Shown here: positions 23,001 to 31,473 of the stretch, in pieces | How the letters are laid out: every line of letters begins with the position of its first letter | Numbering within the stretch: the first letter of the stretch is position 1 | Source: Lamellibrachia columna | Lineage: Eukaryota > Annelida > Polychaeta > Sabellida > Siboglinidae | NCBI GenBank assembly: GCA_963662155.1 | Contig: OY759265.1 | Span: forward strand, 7,430,838 to 7,494,837 | Length of the DNA: 64,000 bases | Reading direction: 5' to 3' | The notes under the pieces: model-generated | The model's input: the letters and a program-made list of their open reading frames with translations, nothing else | The model's database searches: none | Told to the model about the DNA's origin: nothing | Position numbers and translations under genes: made by a program

Positions 23001-25522
23001 CTAACCAGTGAGTGCCTACTAACAATAACATTCTCTAACCAGTGAGTGCCTACTAACAATAACATTCTCTAACCAGTGAGTGCCTGCTAACAATAACATT
23101 CTCTAACCAGTGAGTGCCTACTAACAATAACATTCTCTAACCAGTGAGTGCCTACTAACAATAACATTCTCTAACCAGTGAGTGCCTACTAACAATAACA
23201 TTCTCTAACCAGTGAGTGCCTACTAACAATAACATTCTCTAACCAGTGAGTGCCTACTAACAATAACATTCTCTAACCAGTGAGTGCCTGCTAACAATAA
23301 CATTCTCTAACCAGTGAGTGCCTACTAACAATAACATTCTCTAACCAGTGAGTGCCTACTAACAATAACATTATCTAACCAGTGAGTGCCTACTAACAAT
23401 AACATTATCTAACCAGTGAGTGCCTACTAACAATAACATTATCTAACCAGTGAGTGCCTACTAACAATAACATTTTCTAACCAGTGAGTGCCTATTAACA
23501 ATAACATTCTCTAACCAGTGAGTGCCTACTAACAATAACATTCTCACACTAATGAATGCCTACTAACAATAACATTATCTAAACAGTGAGTGCCTACTAA
23601 CAATAACATTTTCTAACCAGTGAGTGCCTACTAACAATAACATTTTCTAACCAGTGAGTGCCTACTAACAATAACATTCTCTAACCAGTGAGTGCCTACT
23701 AACAATAACATTATCTAAACAGTGAGTGCCTACTAACAATAACATTATCTAAACAGTGAGTGCCTACTAACAATAACATTCTCTAACCAGTGAGTGCCTA
23801 CTAACAAGAACATTCTCTAACCAGTGAGTGCCTACTAACAATAACATTTTCTAACCAGTGAGTGCCTACTAACAATAACATTCTCTAACCAGTGAGTGCC
23901 TACTAACAATAACATTATCTAAACAGTGAGTGCCTACTAACAAGAACATTCTCTAACCAGTGAGTGCCTACTAACAAGAACATTCTCTAACCAATGCGTA
24001 CTAACAATATTAAAGTGTATCTGTAATTTTTTTATGTTTTGCAGATGTTGAACTTTCAGAACAAATAGACAAAATAAATAGGTTTCTGGAAGTAGTTTAA
24101 AGTACCTATATATGCTGGGTGTAATTATTATGCACGTATGTGCTAAACCATTTGGGAAAAGCCATACATCTAAACATTTTATTAAAACAAATTTTTACCT
24201 GTACTAGTAAATTTTTTTAAATCAAATGTTTAGAGTATTGTAAGTATTTTCTTCTATAAACATTCAACATTTTGATTTTTTATGCAGTTGTTCAGTATTA
24301 AATAAAATGATCTGGTAATGTGAATCAACACAAGTAGCTAGGTTATATTGCTAACTGTATCGCTGTTAAATTCTGATTGCTAAATGTCCTCCATTTTACA
24401 TGCAGGTCAATTTGCAGGACACCACAGGATCTGTTAGAATATGAACAGCTTACGACACACGTTTCCAAATTGTACTAATTGCATCAACCACTAATAATCA
24501 CATATACAGCACAATGATAAATAAACATTTTATGCCCTGTGAATCAAACGAAGAGGAACAGAACACCATCTGACACTGAACACATTTCCCCTGGTGTGTC
24601 AATTATTATTAAATTAGTGTTGTGTTGCCCCTTGTTACATATTAGCAACTAAATTATAGCAATTAAAATCAGTGAAATTACATTCCACCATCATATATAG
24701 GTATTAGGTGTCACACATGTAGCATTACGTGTGTGACACTTATATATTATTGAATTAATAATATTTTTCCATATGGAAATTAAAAACTAAAAATTATTTG
24801 GGAAAATAAATGTTTTTTGAAATTTGCATATTTTTTAAAACTTGTTTTAAAACAATGAGATATAGATGTAGTAAATGGATAACAAAAATGGTCATCCTAA
24901 CGCAATTAGAGAAGTTCACCTCTCAGGTTCACTTTGGCTGGAATCACCCACTAGGATTCCTAGGTCTGAAACCAGCAACAAGCTGTTGTTGAAACAAGTC
25001 ACTTACCTGCACGGACAAACTTGACAGCAGTGGTGTTGCCATAGACATCCAACACCAGCCACAGTTGTGCAGTAGTTGGAAGACGCGCCAGAAACACTCC
25101 GCACTTGTGTTTGTTGACGTAATACACAACCTGCCCCCCTCTGGTTAAGCAGAATGTCAACTGACAGCCAGTCTTTGCATAGGACGCATCAAGTTCTTTT
25201 GCCCAGTATCCTTCCTTCCTCGTCAAGTCTGGGGAAACGTAACGTGGGAGGCTGGCGGGAGACATCTTGACAGGATCGTGTGACGTCACCCCAACGCGTA
25301 TTGCGCCCATCCATTCCGTTGACTGTGTCAACTCGACACAGACTTTCTGCCCGATCTTGACCGGCTGAGCACTGAAAACAATGGCATTGGCGAAGTCGCT
25401 GGTTCTTGTTGCGATACTCCTGTCATCTGAGAGTTTGATGGCAGATCCATGTACGCGGTGGAAACAGAGGATGTCATGCATGCCTGTGGCAAGCAGTGCA
25501 TCTCTGACACGTGTCACTATGT
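7817..25522 (-). CDS. NHR-Roc GTPase gene (partial, 4 exons joined)
   Basis: Four minus-strand exons (25007-25522, 15901-16063, 8966-9114, 7817-8001) are bounded by AG/GT and join in phase: a 1+2 split Glu, a 2+1 split Arg and a 1+2 split Gly. The product has an NHR (Neuralized homology repeat), then a linker and a P-loop GQQGVGKTT, a switch-like stretch with GTIDLSASCSFNL, and a Lys/Ser-rich tail. NHR domains mediate protein binding in Neuralized-type ubiquitin ligases. The P-loop region resembles the Roc (Ras of complex proteins) GTPases of Roco proteins, where FRTRLMVVGQ and GKTTLKNALLGQ-like strings are typical. The last exon ends in phase 0 at a GT donor and the first starts at an acceptor, so both gene ends are missing. 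No RING, COR or kinase domain was seen. Domain identity is confident; gene identity and function are inferred. Confidence 0.8.
8150..8242. repeat. (TA)n-rich microsatellite
   Basis: TATA/TATG-rich tract just upstream (in gene sense) of the 7817-8001 exon, inside an intron. Confidence 0.9.
8290..8362 (-). repeat. Possible tRNA-related SINE head
   Basis: On the minus strand TGGCTCAGGTTTGGTGC resembles a Pol III A box, and GGGTGCAAACCC, about 40 nt later, resembles a B box. Stem pairing is poor, so this is a SINE remnant rather than a tRNA gene. Confidence 0.4.
8966..9114 (-). CDS. NHR-Roc gene exon (switch region)
   Basis: Acceptor TTGCAG ends at 9115; donor GTGGGA starts at 8965. With the AG carried over from the upstream exon, the first base completes Arg, then HQVVEESVGTIDLSASCSF and NLRDRTSWKLATRGEGSCVF follow. 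The GTIDLS stretch sits where Roc-like proteins carry the STxGI switch segment. The exon ends in the first base of a Gly codon (VDPT-G); DPTG could be read as a weak DxxG box, but that is speculative. Confidence 0.75.
9115..10080. other. Intron DNA of NHR-Roc gene, nothing recognised
   Basis: AT-rich intron sequence without an identifiable element. The intron as a whole runs 9115-15900. Confidence 0.4.
10085..10685 (-). pseudogene. Tigger/pogo transposase fragment, broken
   Basis: The minus strand from ATG at 10685 reads MSTKRNALTLRHKVDLTKAA, then FHIGRTQASSILKRKAELLL: the CENP-B/psq-type helix-turn-helix of Tigger (pogo, Tc1/mariner superfamily) transposases. A second part, FKASNGWLESFRKRHNI and the following GEAADISPVT, is the second DNA-binding domain (HTH_CenpB/Tc5). 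The trace ends with PLVIGKAVKLRCFKNIN, the start of the DDE_1 domain. In-frame stops, frameshifts and a central deletion remove most of the catalytic core, so this copy cannot move itself. Confidence 0.8.
10975..11035 (-). pseudogene. Second Tigger N-terminal fragment
   Basis: The minus strand repeats the N-terminal coding string of the neighbouring Tigger copy: TNALTLRLSVDLMEAA parallels RNALTLRHKVDLTKAA about 300 bp away. It is either a second insertion or a local duplication. Confidence 0.6.
11050..13165 (-). mobile_element. Decayed APE-type non-LTR retrotransposon
   Basis: Minus-strand pieces in coding order. An apurinic-endonuclease-like region (about 12950-12440) has GTWNICTLYACRKVKELTRY, WDILGLAEVRWTGF, then LISIRISAKHQDIKIIQVYT. 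A reverse transcriptase region (about 11900-11110) has AEEQAGFMAGRSTSQQI, VGVSQGCPLSPVLYNIY, and FAYDINLMGG in place of the usual YADD. It resembles the LINE-derived sequences often annotated 'craniofacial development protein 2-like'. Frameshifts, stops and a damaged YADD box show it is dead. It lies in the NHR-Roc intron in gene sense. Confidence 0.85.
12265..12322. repeat. (GT)/(GC) alternating microsatellite
   Basis: About 58 bp of alternating purine-pyrimidine sequence with many CG and GC steps, a Z-DNA-prone composition, inserted within the decayed LINE. Confidence 0.9.
13166..15239. other. Intron DNA of NHR-Roc gene, nothing recognised
   Basis: AT-rich sequence with short frames and a small (GTT)n run near 14858-14880. 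No named element. Confidence 0.4.
15240..15755. repeat. Purine-rich minisatellite, about 41-bp unit
   Basis: The plus strand is nearly all A/G. From about 15470 a unit of 40-41 bp recurs with GGAGAAGGCTGCC and AGGGAGCAGTGGAAGACAA, roughly seven copies with one shortened unit. The strand asymmetry gives spurious Pro/Ser/Leu-rich frames on the minus strand. It lies 145 bp beyond the end of the Roc P-loop exon. Confidence 0.93.
15901..16063 (-). CDS. NHR-Roc gene exon (GTPase P-loop)
   Basis: Acceptor TTACAG ends at 16064; donor GTAAGG starts at 15900. The exon encodes EEVPVEIVARGPDALQAYHG and then FRTRLMVVGQQGVGKTTLKN. GQQGVGKTT is a Walker A/G1 motif (GxxGxGKS/T), and the preceding hydrophobic strand LMVVG is as in small GTPases. 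The string ending ALLGQR is typical of Roc domains. Length 163 nt, entering and leaving at split codons that match the neighbouring exons. Confidence 0.85.
16630..16755. repeat. 63-bp tandem duplication
   Basis: TCTCCTGTCATGTTGA begins at 16637 and again at 16700, both followed by ATCTGGTGACCTGCCAT; two copies. Confidence 0.85.
16955..17570 (-). repeat. Dispersed repeat, copy A (pairs with 50470-51265)
   Basis: Collinear in reverse orientation with 50470-51265. Shared strings include TTTAATAATAGT with TGCCAAATAA, CATCTAATCATGGAAATCTAA and CACATGCAGCTCCAGTTGG (with changes). Both ends contain CAAATAA-type motifs. No coding region; it is probably a non-autonomous transposon. Confidence 0.8.
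17880..20810 (+). mobile_element. CR1/Jockey-like LINE, split and decayed
   Basis: Plus-strand remains of a LINE ORF2. The end of the endonuclease and the linker lie at 17900-18380 (KQTMWRVYRHTRKDEDYTNY). The start of the reverse transcriptase lies at 18521-18853 (KKIKAMKDNKSPGLEGIPLK, then FEWKEANI). It continues at 18895-18972 and, after a 1,425-bp insertion, at 20404-20540 with a frameshifted DFQKAF box. An internal deletion then jumps to the C-terminus and the 3' end (20570-20810), which matches the 3' end of the copy at 32.1-33.5 kb. Not functional. Confidence 0.9.
18976..20400. mobile_element. Harbinger-like non-autonomous transposon (1,425 bp)
   Basis: It interrupts the LINE exactly between copies of TTA (18973-18975 and 20401-20403), a target-site duplication (TSD) typical of PIF/Harbinger. 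Removing it restores a sequence that matches the uninterrupted LINE at about 33.36 kb. The ends are inverted repeats: GGCGTAGGCGAAAAAATTG on the left and, reverse-complemented on the right, GGCCTAAACAAAAAAATTTT, both followed by GTGTTTC and GGTAAC. No transposase frame was seen, so it would need one supplied in trans. Confidence 0.88.
21060..21268 (-). repeat. tRNA-derived SINE, copy 1
   Basis: The minus strand starts with GTGGTCTAGAGGTTAAAGCA (A box) and has GGTTTGAGTCC (B box) about 40 nt later. A conserved body follows with CCTGTGTTTTTTAGAAGAC and GGGACGTAAAAGCTCC. The same layout occurs at 50.0-50.2 kb. Divergence from a tRNA cloverleaf argues against a functional tRNA. Confidence 0.75.
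21900..21992. repeat. 18-19-bp tandem repeat, about 5 copies
   Basis: TTGCACTGTACATACACA repeated with single changes, shortly before the 34-bp satellite. Confidence 0.9.
22023..24003. repeat. 34-bp satellite array, about 58 copies
   Basis: Unit TAACAATAACATTCTCTAAC plus CAGTGAGTGCCTGC; ACATTCTCTA at 22027 and 22061 gives the period. Left-hand units read CCTGCTAAC and are nearly identical. From about 22.9 kb they shift to CCTACTAAC with more ATTATCT/ATTTTCT variants. One unit near 22490 is partly duplicated, and the right edge decays. It lies in the long NHR-Roc intron. It is not a CRISPR array because there are no unique spacers. Confidence 0.97.
24004..25006. other. Intron DNA of NHR-Roc gene, nothing recognised
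   Basis: AT-rich sequence between the 34-bp satellite and the NHR exon; no element or exon identified. Confidence 0.45.
25007..25522 (-). CDS. NHR-Roc gene exon (NHR domain)
   Basis: Acceptor GTGCAG ends at 25523; donor GTAAGT starts at 25006. The 516-nt exon encodes a complete NHR domain of about 150 residues in one exon. Visible landmarks are CFHRVHGSAIKLSDD (the FHxxHGxxIxLS start), ANAIVFSAQPVKIGQKVCVE, GAIRVGVTSHDP, LPRYVSPDLTRKEGYWAKEL, and LWLVLDVYGNTTAVKFV (the W-x-V-x-D-x-Y-G-N-T end). These are hallmarks of Neuralized-family domains, which bind Notch ligands and Bearded-type proteins in Drosophila. The ligand here is unknown. Confidence 0.88.
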
Positions 25523-25689
25523 CTGCACTATGACGCACGACTTAGGCTCATGTTGCGTCAAAGCTTCACTGTATTTTGTCATTATTATAATAAATCCATC
25601 CATGTTTGTCTTACCTGGAAAAATAAAGAAACAAAGCCTTAGTAGCTAAATATCTGAATAAACATGATAAATAGTGGCACATGTGAAGG

Positions 25690-25745
25690 AATATGGTGGG
25701 AGTGGGAGGGGGAGGGGGAGGGGGAGTGGGAGGGGAGAACAAGAG
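25690..25745 (+). repeat. G-rich tract with G-quadruplex pattern
   Basis: At least five runs of three to five G separated by one or two bases (25698-25735), for example GGGAGGGGGAGGGGGAGGGG. It forms part of a longer purine-rich stretch up to about 25880 and lies about 170 bp upstream of the NHR exon in gene sense. Confidence 0.85.
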
Positions 25746-26100
25746 ATGGGGAGTAGAAACGGGTGGGGGAGACGACAGTGAAGAAAGATCAGTGATGGAA
25801 GAAGAAAACATAAATGGAGGACCAGTATCGATGCCAACCTCTCCGGACTTCAGGGACAAAGAGGAGAGCAACAAAGGAGGTATAAGTAGATTACAACCTT
25901 ATACCACACACTGTGCAAGGTCACCTATTTCTGCCAGCGTTGCACAAGATGTCAAGCACTGCGGCTCTCCTCTTTATACCTGAAGTCCGGGGTGATGCTG
26001 GCACCGATATTTTTTTTTTGTCACATCCTATTTCACTGCTGTCTCTCCACTCCCCCCTATCCCTATCTTTCTCCCCTCCCACTGCCACCACACCTCTCTT

Positions 26101-27453
26101 CAGGCAGGGCTGGGTCCAATTACACAAAATTATATCAATTACATTTAATTACAATTACAGTCACAATTGTCCAAATCAATTACAATTACACTGTTTCAAT
26201 TACATTACGCATAACCAAATATATTCAGCATTTGTTAATTATGTATTTTGCACGTTTTGCTTAATTTAAATATTTTGTACACAATTGATAAACAAATATA
26301 ACGGTAATATTTTTGTACATTTTGTTGAATTGTGACTGAATTATACTAAATAAAAAGATAGCAGTTTAAAATATATTTTCATTATATCAAAATACAATGC
26401 AGTATCCAGACATAATCCTACAGGACACATTCCTTACAGACAAAATCACAAAATATGAAAAGTGAACAAAACCCCACAGGACAAAATACAAAAATGTGAA
26501 AATTGGACAAAATCCCACAGGCCATAATACAATATTTATTTGTAGTTCTTCTCTAAGAATCCTTTCTAGTTTCATAGACATTTTTCTGTGTGCATTTCTT
26601 ACATTTTTCTTCGGAAAATACTAATAATAGGGTATGATGTGTTTACTTTGAGGTTGTAGCTCCTGCTCTAAGCTAACATTCTTAATTGGTCTGCCCTTTG
26701 CTTTGAGTTGGGAATGGGGAGAGAGGCCACATAAATGGTCCTTGCCACCTGACCTGTCTCCAGTCCTCCACAACACAAGGGGTGTAATTGGCTTGCTAAC
26801 TCTGCAATGTTTCACATAGCTGATATTTTCTGAAGCAATATCAGGCTACAGGCCTTTCCATGTTTGAATACCAGCTTAGCCTTTGTCTGACAATGTCTGT
26901 GCATTGTTTATTGCTTCCTGGCTTTTACCAACTTATTGAAAAGGCTAATCGCTAAGGCTACCCACCACTAGCACCATGGACCAGTACCCACCAGACAGTG
27001 AACTGTAACTGAAATATAAATATACTGTATAAGCAGGTGTTATTATTAGTCTTGATTTTCAACTGTGAGACTTAAATTATATTTTTAGTGACAATTCGTA
27101 TGATGAAAGGGTGGCTGTACGCATATGGTTGTCCAATTAGTATTGTTGTTGCAATGTTAACGTTCCTGAGCACTGCAAATGCAGTCCCATTAATAATGTT
27201 ATTAATGGGACAATCAAGATTCTAACAAACAAATTGTTCCTGGATAAAAAAAATAGAGTATCACATATATCATGTTAGTTAGGTAGTGCTGCCGGAAAAC
27301 CCAAGACTGTTCATTTTCAGGATGCTCTTTAGATATTATGTTTAACCAACACTTGACAATGTAGCACAACATTTGAAAAAATATGTGTCATATATTTCTT
27401 TTTCCGTTAACTGACCAGTTGTTCAATTGGAACTTTGACCAAAATACAAATTT
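26101..27453. other. Intergenic or upstream intron DNA
   Basis: Begins with a low-complexity AATTACAATTACA tract (26115-26220). At 26440-26530 a string close to AAAACCCCACAGGACAAAAT is repeated. No gene is recognised. Missing 5' exons of the NHR-Roc gene could lie here, but none can be supported. Confidence 0.4.
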
Positions 27454-29254
27454 GGGCAATTCCGTATTGGAGAGCCCACACTGCTAAAAATTTAATCTGT
27501 AATTCCATTACCAAAAAAGTCATAAAAGTTTTCCTGAGAACTATTGATTGAAATAATTAAAAGTTACTTGAAATTCTTGAATGAAACATCAAGTTTCTTG
27601 AGAGGTAATTATGCTTAATATTACTTGAAATTCTCTTATTAGATACTCACAGTAACATGTTAAATCACTCACTTTTAATGTATCTTCTCTGATCTTGTGC
27701 AAAACCTGGTAATGGAATTACATTTTGGTAACGGAATTACATGGCATTTTCTCTTGTAGTGGATAGAATTGAAACCAAGTCCTATTTTTGCAATATAGGT
27801 CAGCCCTGACACTCAGACAATGTATTGGTTATTTTTTAACTACAATGTAACAGAGCACAGCTTCAGTGTTCTTGTTTCCAGAAAGGTCCAAGTCAAACTG
27901 AGTCCAAGAGTTGACAACCTGAATTTAAATATCACAAAATCCAGTGAAAATGTGAGTAGACACAGTAATTGTTTAACAGAACTATTATATAATTGTTTGA
28001 TTACTAGTTAACTAATTTACCTTGTATTTGCTAGGTTTTCATATGTATCATAATCATTATGTAATTTTCTTGTATGATGAAAATGGAAAATAAACTATCA
28101 ATCTATCTAATTGTCATTTCTTACTTTTATTTTTATACATTTCATAGCTAACATGCCCCTCACAGCCAAGGAGAAGATGCAGTGCTACCATGCCAAGTTA
28201 AAGTCAAACAAAGAGAAATATGAAATGGTGCAGAGAGAAAAGTGGCACAGAAGATAGACCTGAGTGAAATAAAGAAAGAAGATGAAAGAGTGAGAAACAT
28301 GGAGAGTGAGAAAACATCGGCTAAAGAACAGACAAAATGCTGTCCAAAGTACAAAACCTTGTGGCTTTCAAATCACCACAGTCACTTGGAAGGGCTAAGA
28401 AGGTGGTATAATTTTTAGCAAATTCACCAAGGAAACGGACTTCTGTAATTGCAGCTCTTGCAATTGATGCTGTACTTGGCACTTTGAAAAATAGGGAGAC
28501 TGGACAATAACCCTGGAATTCACTCAGTGGATAAGGAAGTGGTAGACAAGGTCACCAACTTCTACTTGACAACTTCATGGATATGCCCTGGTGAAAAGGA
28601 TGTTGTGATTGTGAGCAAACCTGGTGAAGAGAAGACCAAGCTCCAGAAGCAGTATATTTTGACAAAGGAAAGAAGGAAGCTCATGCAATGAGAGATGAGA
28701 CACATAATTTAGCTGTCTGTATATTTCACATATGAGATTAGAATATCAAGATACAGTTCCCTGTAAGCATGCAAGAGTATAAAGACGTACCAATTTTTAT
28801 TTTGTTTTTTTTCCCAAAATAATCAGACTCATAATTCCGTTACCATGCCATGTAATTCCGTTACCAAACAAAACATGTTAAGTTTAAACAAACAGTGCGT
28901 ATATCATAACCAAACTTCTGTCCAATACGTACCCAGGGGGTAGTCACTACCCATGTCTATATAATAATGTCAGCTAGCAGCATCATTTGGTTGCAAGATT
29001 CAGACGAACTGTCATGACATTTGTTAGAAATTGACGTTGATTATTTCTGTGTAATTCCATTACCAAAATAAAATTTTTCATAATTTCATCCATTTGTTAC
29101 ATTTTTCAATATATACAGCTGCCTATTACAGGGTAGGGTTTGTATTTCTAGATAATATTTAACTTTCCTTTCTAGGCATATGCTGGTCTTGAAAATATAA
29201 GCATATATGCCAAAAAATGCTGTGAATTGTAATTCCATTACCGTGGAATTGCTC
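27454..29254. mobile_element. Decayed transposon with repeated dyad motif
   Basis: The ends look inverted: GGGCAATTCCGTATTGG at 27454 and, reverse-complemented from 29254, GAGCAATTCCACGGTAATGG. Seven copies of GTAATTCCATTACC or its GTAATTCCGTTACC variant lie near the ends: 27499, 27708 and 27727 (reverse), then 28832, 28852, 29051 and 29229. A broken reading frame lies between them. The target duplication is not resolved, so the borders are approximate. Confidence 0.6.
28153..28691 (+). pseudogene. Broken transposon-associated ORF (function unknown)
   Basis: From ATG at 28153 the reading is MPLTAKEKMQCYHAKLKSNK, then EKYEMVQREK; after frameshifts it continues to EKDVVIVSKPGEEKTKLQKQ and YILTKERRKLM. 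The N-terminal pattern (Mxx(S/T)xxEKxxRYxxxLKxxxxKxExxxxK) and the later DVVxVxxxxGxKxKLQxRYLL pattern are those of a multi-copy predicted protein family in invertebrate and fish genomes whose role I do not know. Several frameshifts and stops make it a pseudogene. Its position between inverted ends suggests it was the element's own gene. Confidence 0.55.
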
Positions 29255-31109
29255 ATTTAATAACTGCAAACAATGTCATCAAATCAATATTCATGGTGAA
29301 GTAGTCATTTTATACAAACTTCATCGGGTGTATTAGGAATGTGTGAAAGTGTTAAACCTGCCGCCCAACACAATGGAGTAATTCGCTTGGTAATCACGCA
29401 TTTTCATTTAATTGCACAGGTAATTCTTGAAATCATAAACTTATCAGCTAACTGGTCTTTCCATGCTGTTTGAATAATGGCTTAGCAACTGGCTGTACAT
29501 TGTCCACATGGCTGCTCTCACACAGTGGTAACATATTATATTTATGGCAGACTTTTGGAATAATTTAGACAGGCATAGATGATAGATTAGGGCCATACAA
29601 TCTTAGCCCAGCTAAGCCCAGTGAATCCGTCAACATAATAAGTATTGTCAAGCGTGACAGTTCTGCTTGGTCTGGCAAGTATACAGGAGTTGTTCCGCCC
29701 ACTAGTTTATCGCCGAGTCTCAAGAGTAACGGGTCAGGGTGCCCTATCATTAATCAATGGCAATGCTACAGTCTGTGGCCATTGGTTATATTAAGCCTGC
29801 TAGTACTTTGTGGCTCCGACTCCGTGGCCAAACCGTTGCCGTAGCAATAGTAACAGCTTACATGTTGTTGCCATGCAGTTAGAATTATTTTCAAAACACA
29901 ACACGGTAAAAACAATGCCGCAAACGGTAATGTATTCGTTGTTATGTATCCGAATAAAACGACCTTTACCTAGCTACTTGGCCTTGCGGACTACAATCTT
30001 CGTTCTCGCATAAACCATAATTGCACCTACCTGGTAGAACGTACGCGTGCATCTTTGCCATCTAGGCCTGCAACCAGACCAACGTTCCGGACTGAGCAAT
30101 ACATTATCAACTAGTGTTTCGCCGGCAGAGAGAAACATGTCATCGACTGCGTTTCGAAGCGTCTACCATTACCAAACTACCTTCGGTGCGCGACCGTCCC
30201 CGCACGGCTTTGAAATGTGCGTACGGAAACCTGTGCGCTTAGACGATCGAGTCTGAGGGCGCGTGTCAAAAGCACTCTCGCCTACCGTGCGTGTCCACGA
30301 TGTAGGCGCCCCCAAGCAGCCATCGGCTATTTTGAGGTCGATTGGTACGCAGTGTTCGATTTATCCGCCCGCTGGCAGCACCGTTACTGAGTGGAGTGAC
30401 ATGCTGTGCGTGTGGTAGAAACTAATGAACTCGTAGTTAAACTAGGGACACAAACAAGAGTGATCAACATATATTGCGACTGTCAACTCCTAGACCTGAC
30501 CCTGAATCAGGCCGATCAGCATGGTTTTGAAAATGGGGGTTCGAACATCAGCCGGGATTTCTGAGATGATTTCTAAAAAACAATTCAAATTAAAGGAATT
30601 CTCTCGAAAAAAGGTTTTTTTCGAACCTCCCTGAGGACAGGCGTGTAAATATATTCAGCTAAGCTTAGCAGTCTCTGTGTAGGTCTATGGTTTAAGGGTT
30701 AGGAAAAATAATACTGATGGAGAAACTGCATTTAGGTTTGGAGAATCTGTAGGGTGGAGAAGGATGACAGGAGGAAGATGGTTGACAATGTGCTACATTA
30801 CTTAAATATTAAGTTATCTGGAGATTCAGGAGTTTTTTTGGACTAATACCTCCTGCATTAGCAGTTGTGCTATTTGTCATACAGATTCTGTACTCAAATT
30901 ACCAGAGCATCTCTTTGTGAACAAATCAAATCTTGTTTTGTTATACTTTTTATATTTTCATATAAACAACTTTCATGGATACATCAAGTCTAGCAGTATC
31001 ATTTGCTTACAGTGTTAGCCAGAGTTTGAACAATGTTGACAACAAATCAGCACCATCAACACATTGTTCTTGCAAACACAATCAACTGTACAACATCACT
31101 GATATTACA
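29255..31109. other. Intergenic; CpG-richer stretch 30030-30420
   Basis: Mostly unremarkable. From 30030 to 30420 GC and CG dinucleotides rise sharply (GCGCGACCGTCCCCGCACGG, CGCTTAGACGATCGAG), in contrast with the surrounding AT-rich DNA. This may be a promoter-like region upstream of the minus-strand NHR-Roc gene. No coding sequence recognised. Confidence 0.4.
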
Positions 31110-31473
31110 CTAGTTTTTGCTGTCTGATTCTGTACTGCTGGCTGCAGGATCCGACGCTTTATTTTTACCCTTCCCTGCTTTCTTAGAGTCTTTATCAGCA
31201 CCAGTGAGCATGGCCATCAGTCTGGCTTGCTTATCCTCTTTTCTCTTCTTCCTCTTCGCTTGTTTCTCTTCTTCAGCCTTCAGCTCCTGCATGTGAATGA
31301 AGCGTGGATCACGAGGGTCGATGTCAAAGCCGAAGTAGTCGCGTGCCTCATTCATCATGGCCTGGCGCTTCACCTCTTGTGCTTTCTCTGCTTCCTCTGC
31401 CTTCATCAGCTTCGACCGTAGTTCCTCGATCAGGGCTGGCATCTTCTTCATCTGCTTCACCACCCGCTGTTCC
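31110..31473 (-). CDS. GADD45GIP1: GADD45GIP1 exon 2
   Basis: Acceptor CTGCAG ends at 31474. The exon begins by completing Lys, then EQRVVKQMKKMPALIEELRS, the coiled coil, the FGFDIDPRDPRF motif and a Lys-rich C-terminus (QAKRKKRKEDKQARLMAML), ending at the stop 31110-31112. Confidence 0.93.

Noticed and set aside
22023..24003. CRISPR-like array
   Set aside because: Repeats are head to tail with no unique spacers, there are no cas genes, and the host is a eukaryote.
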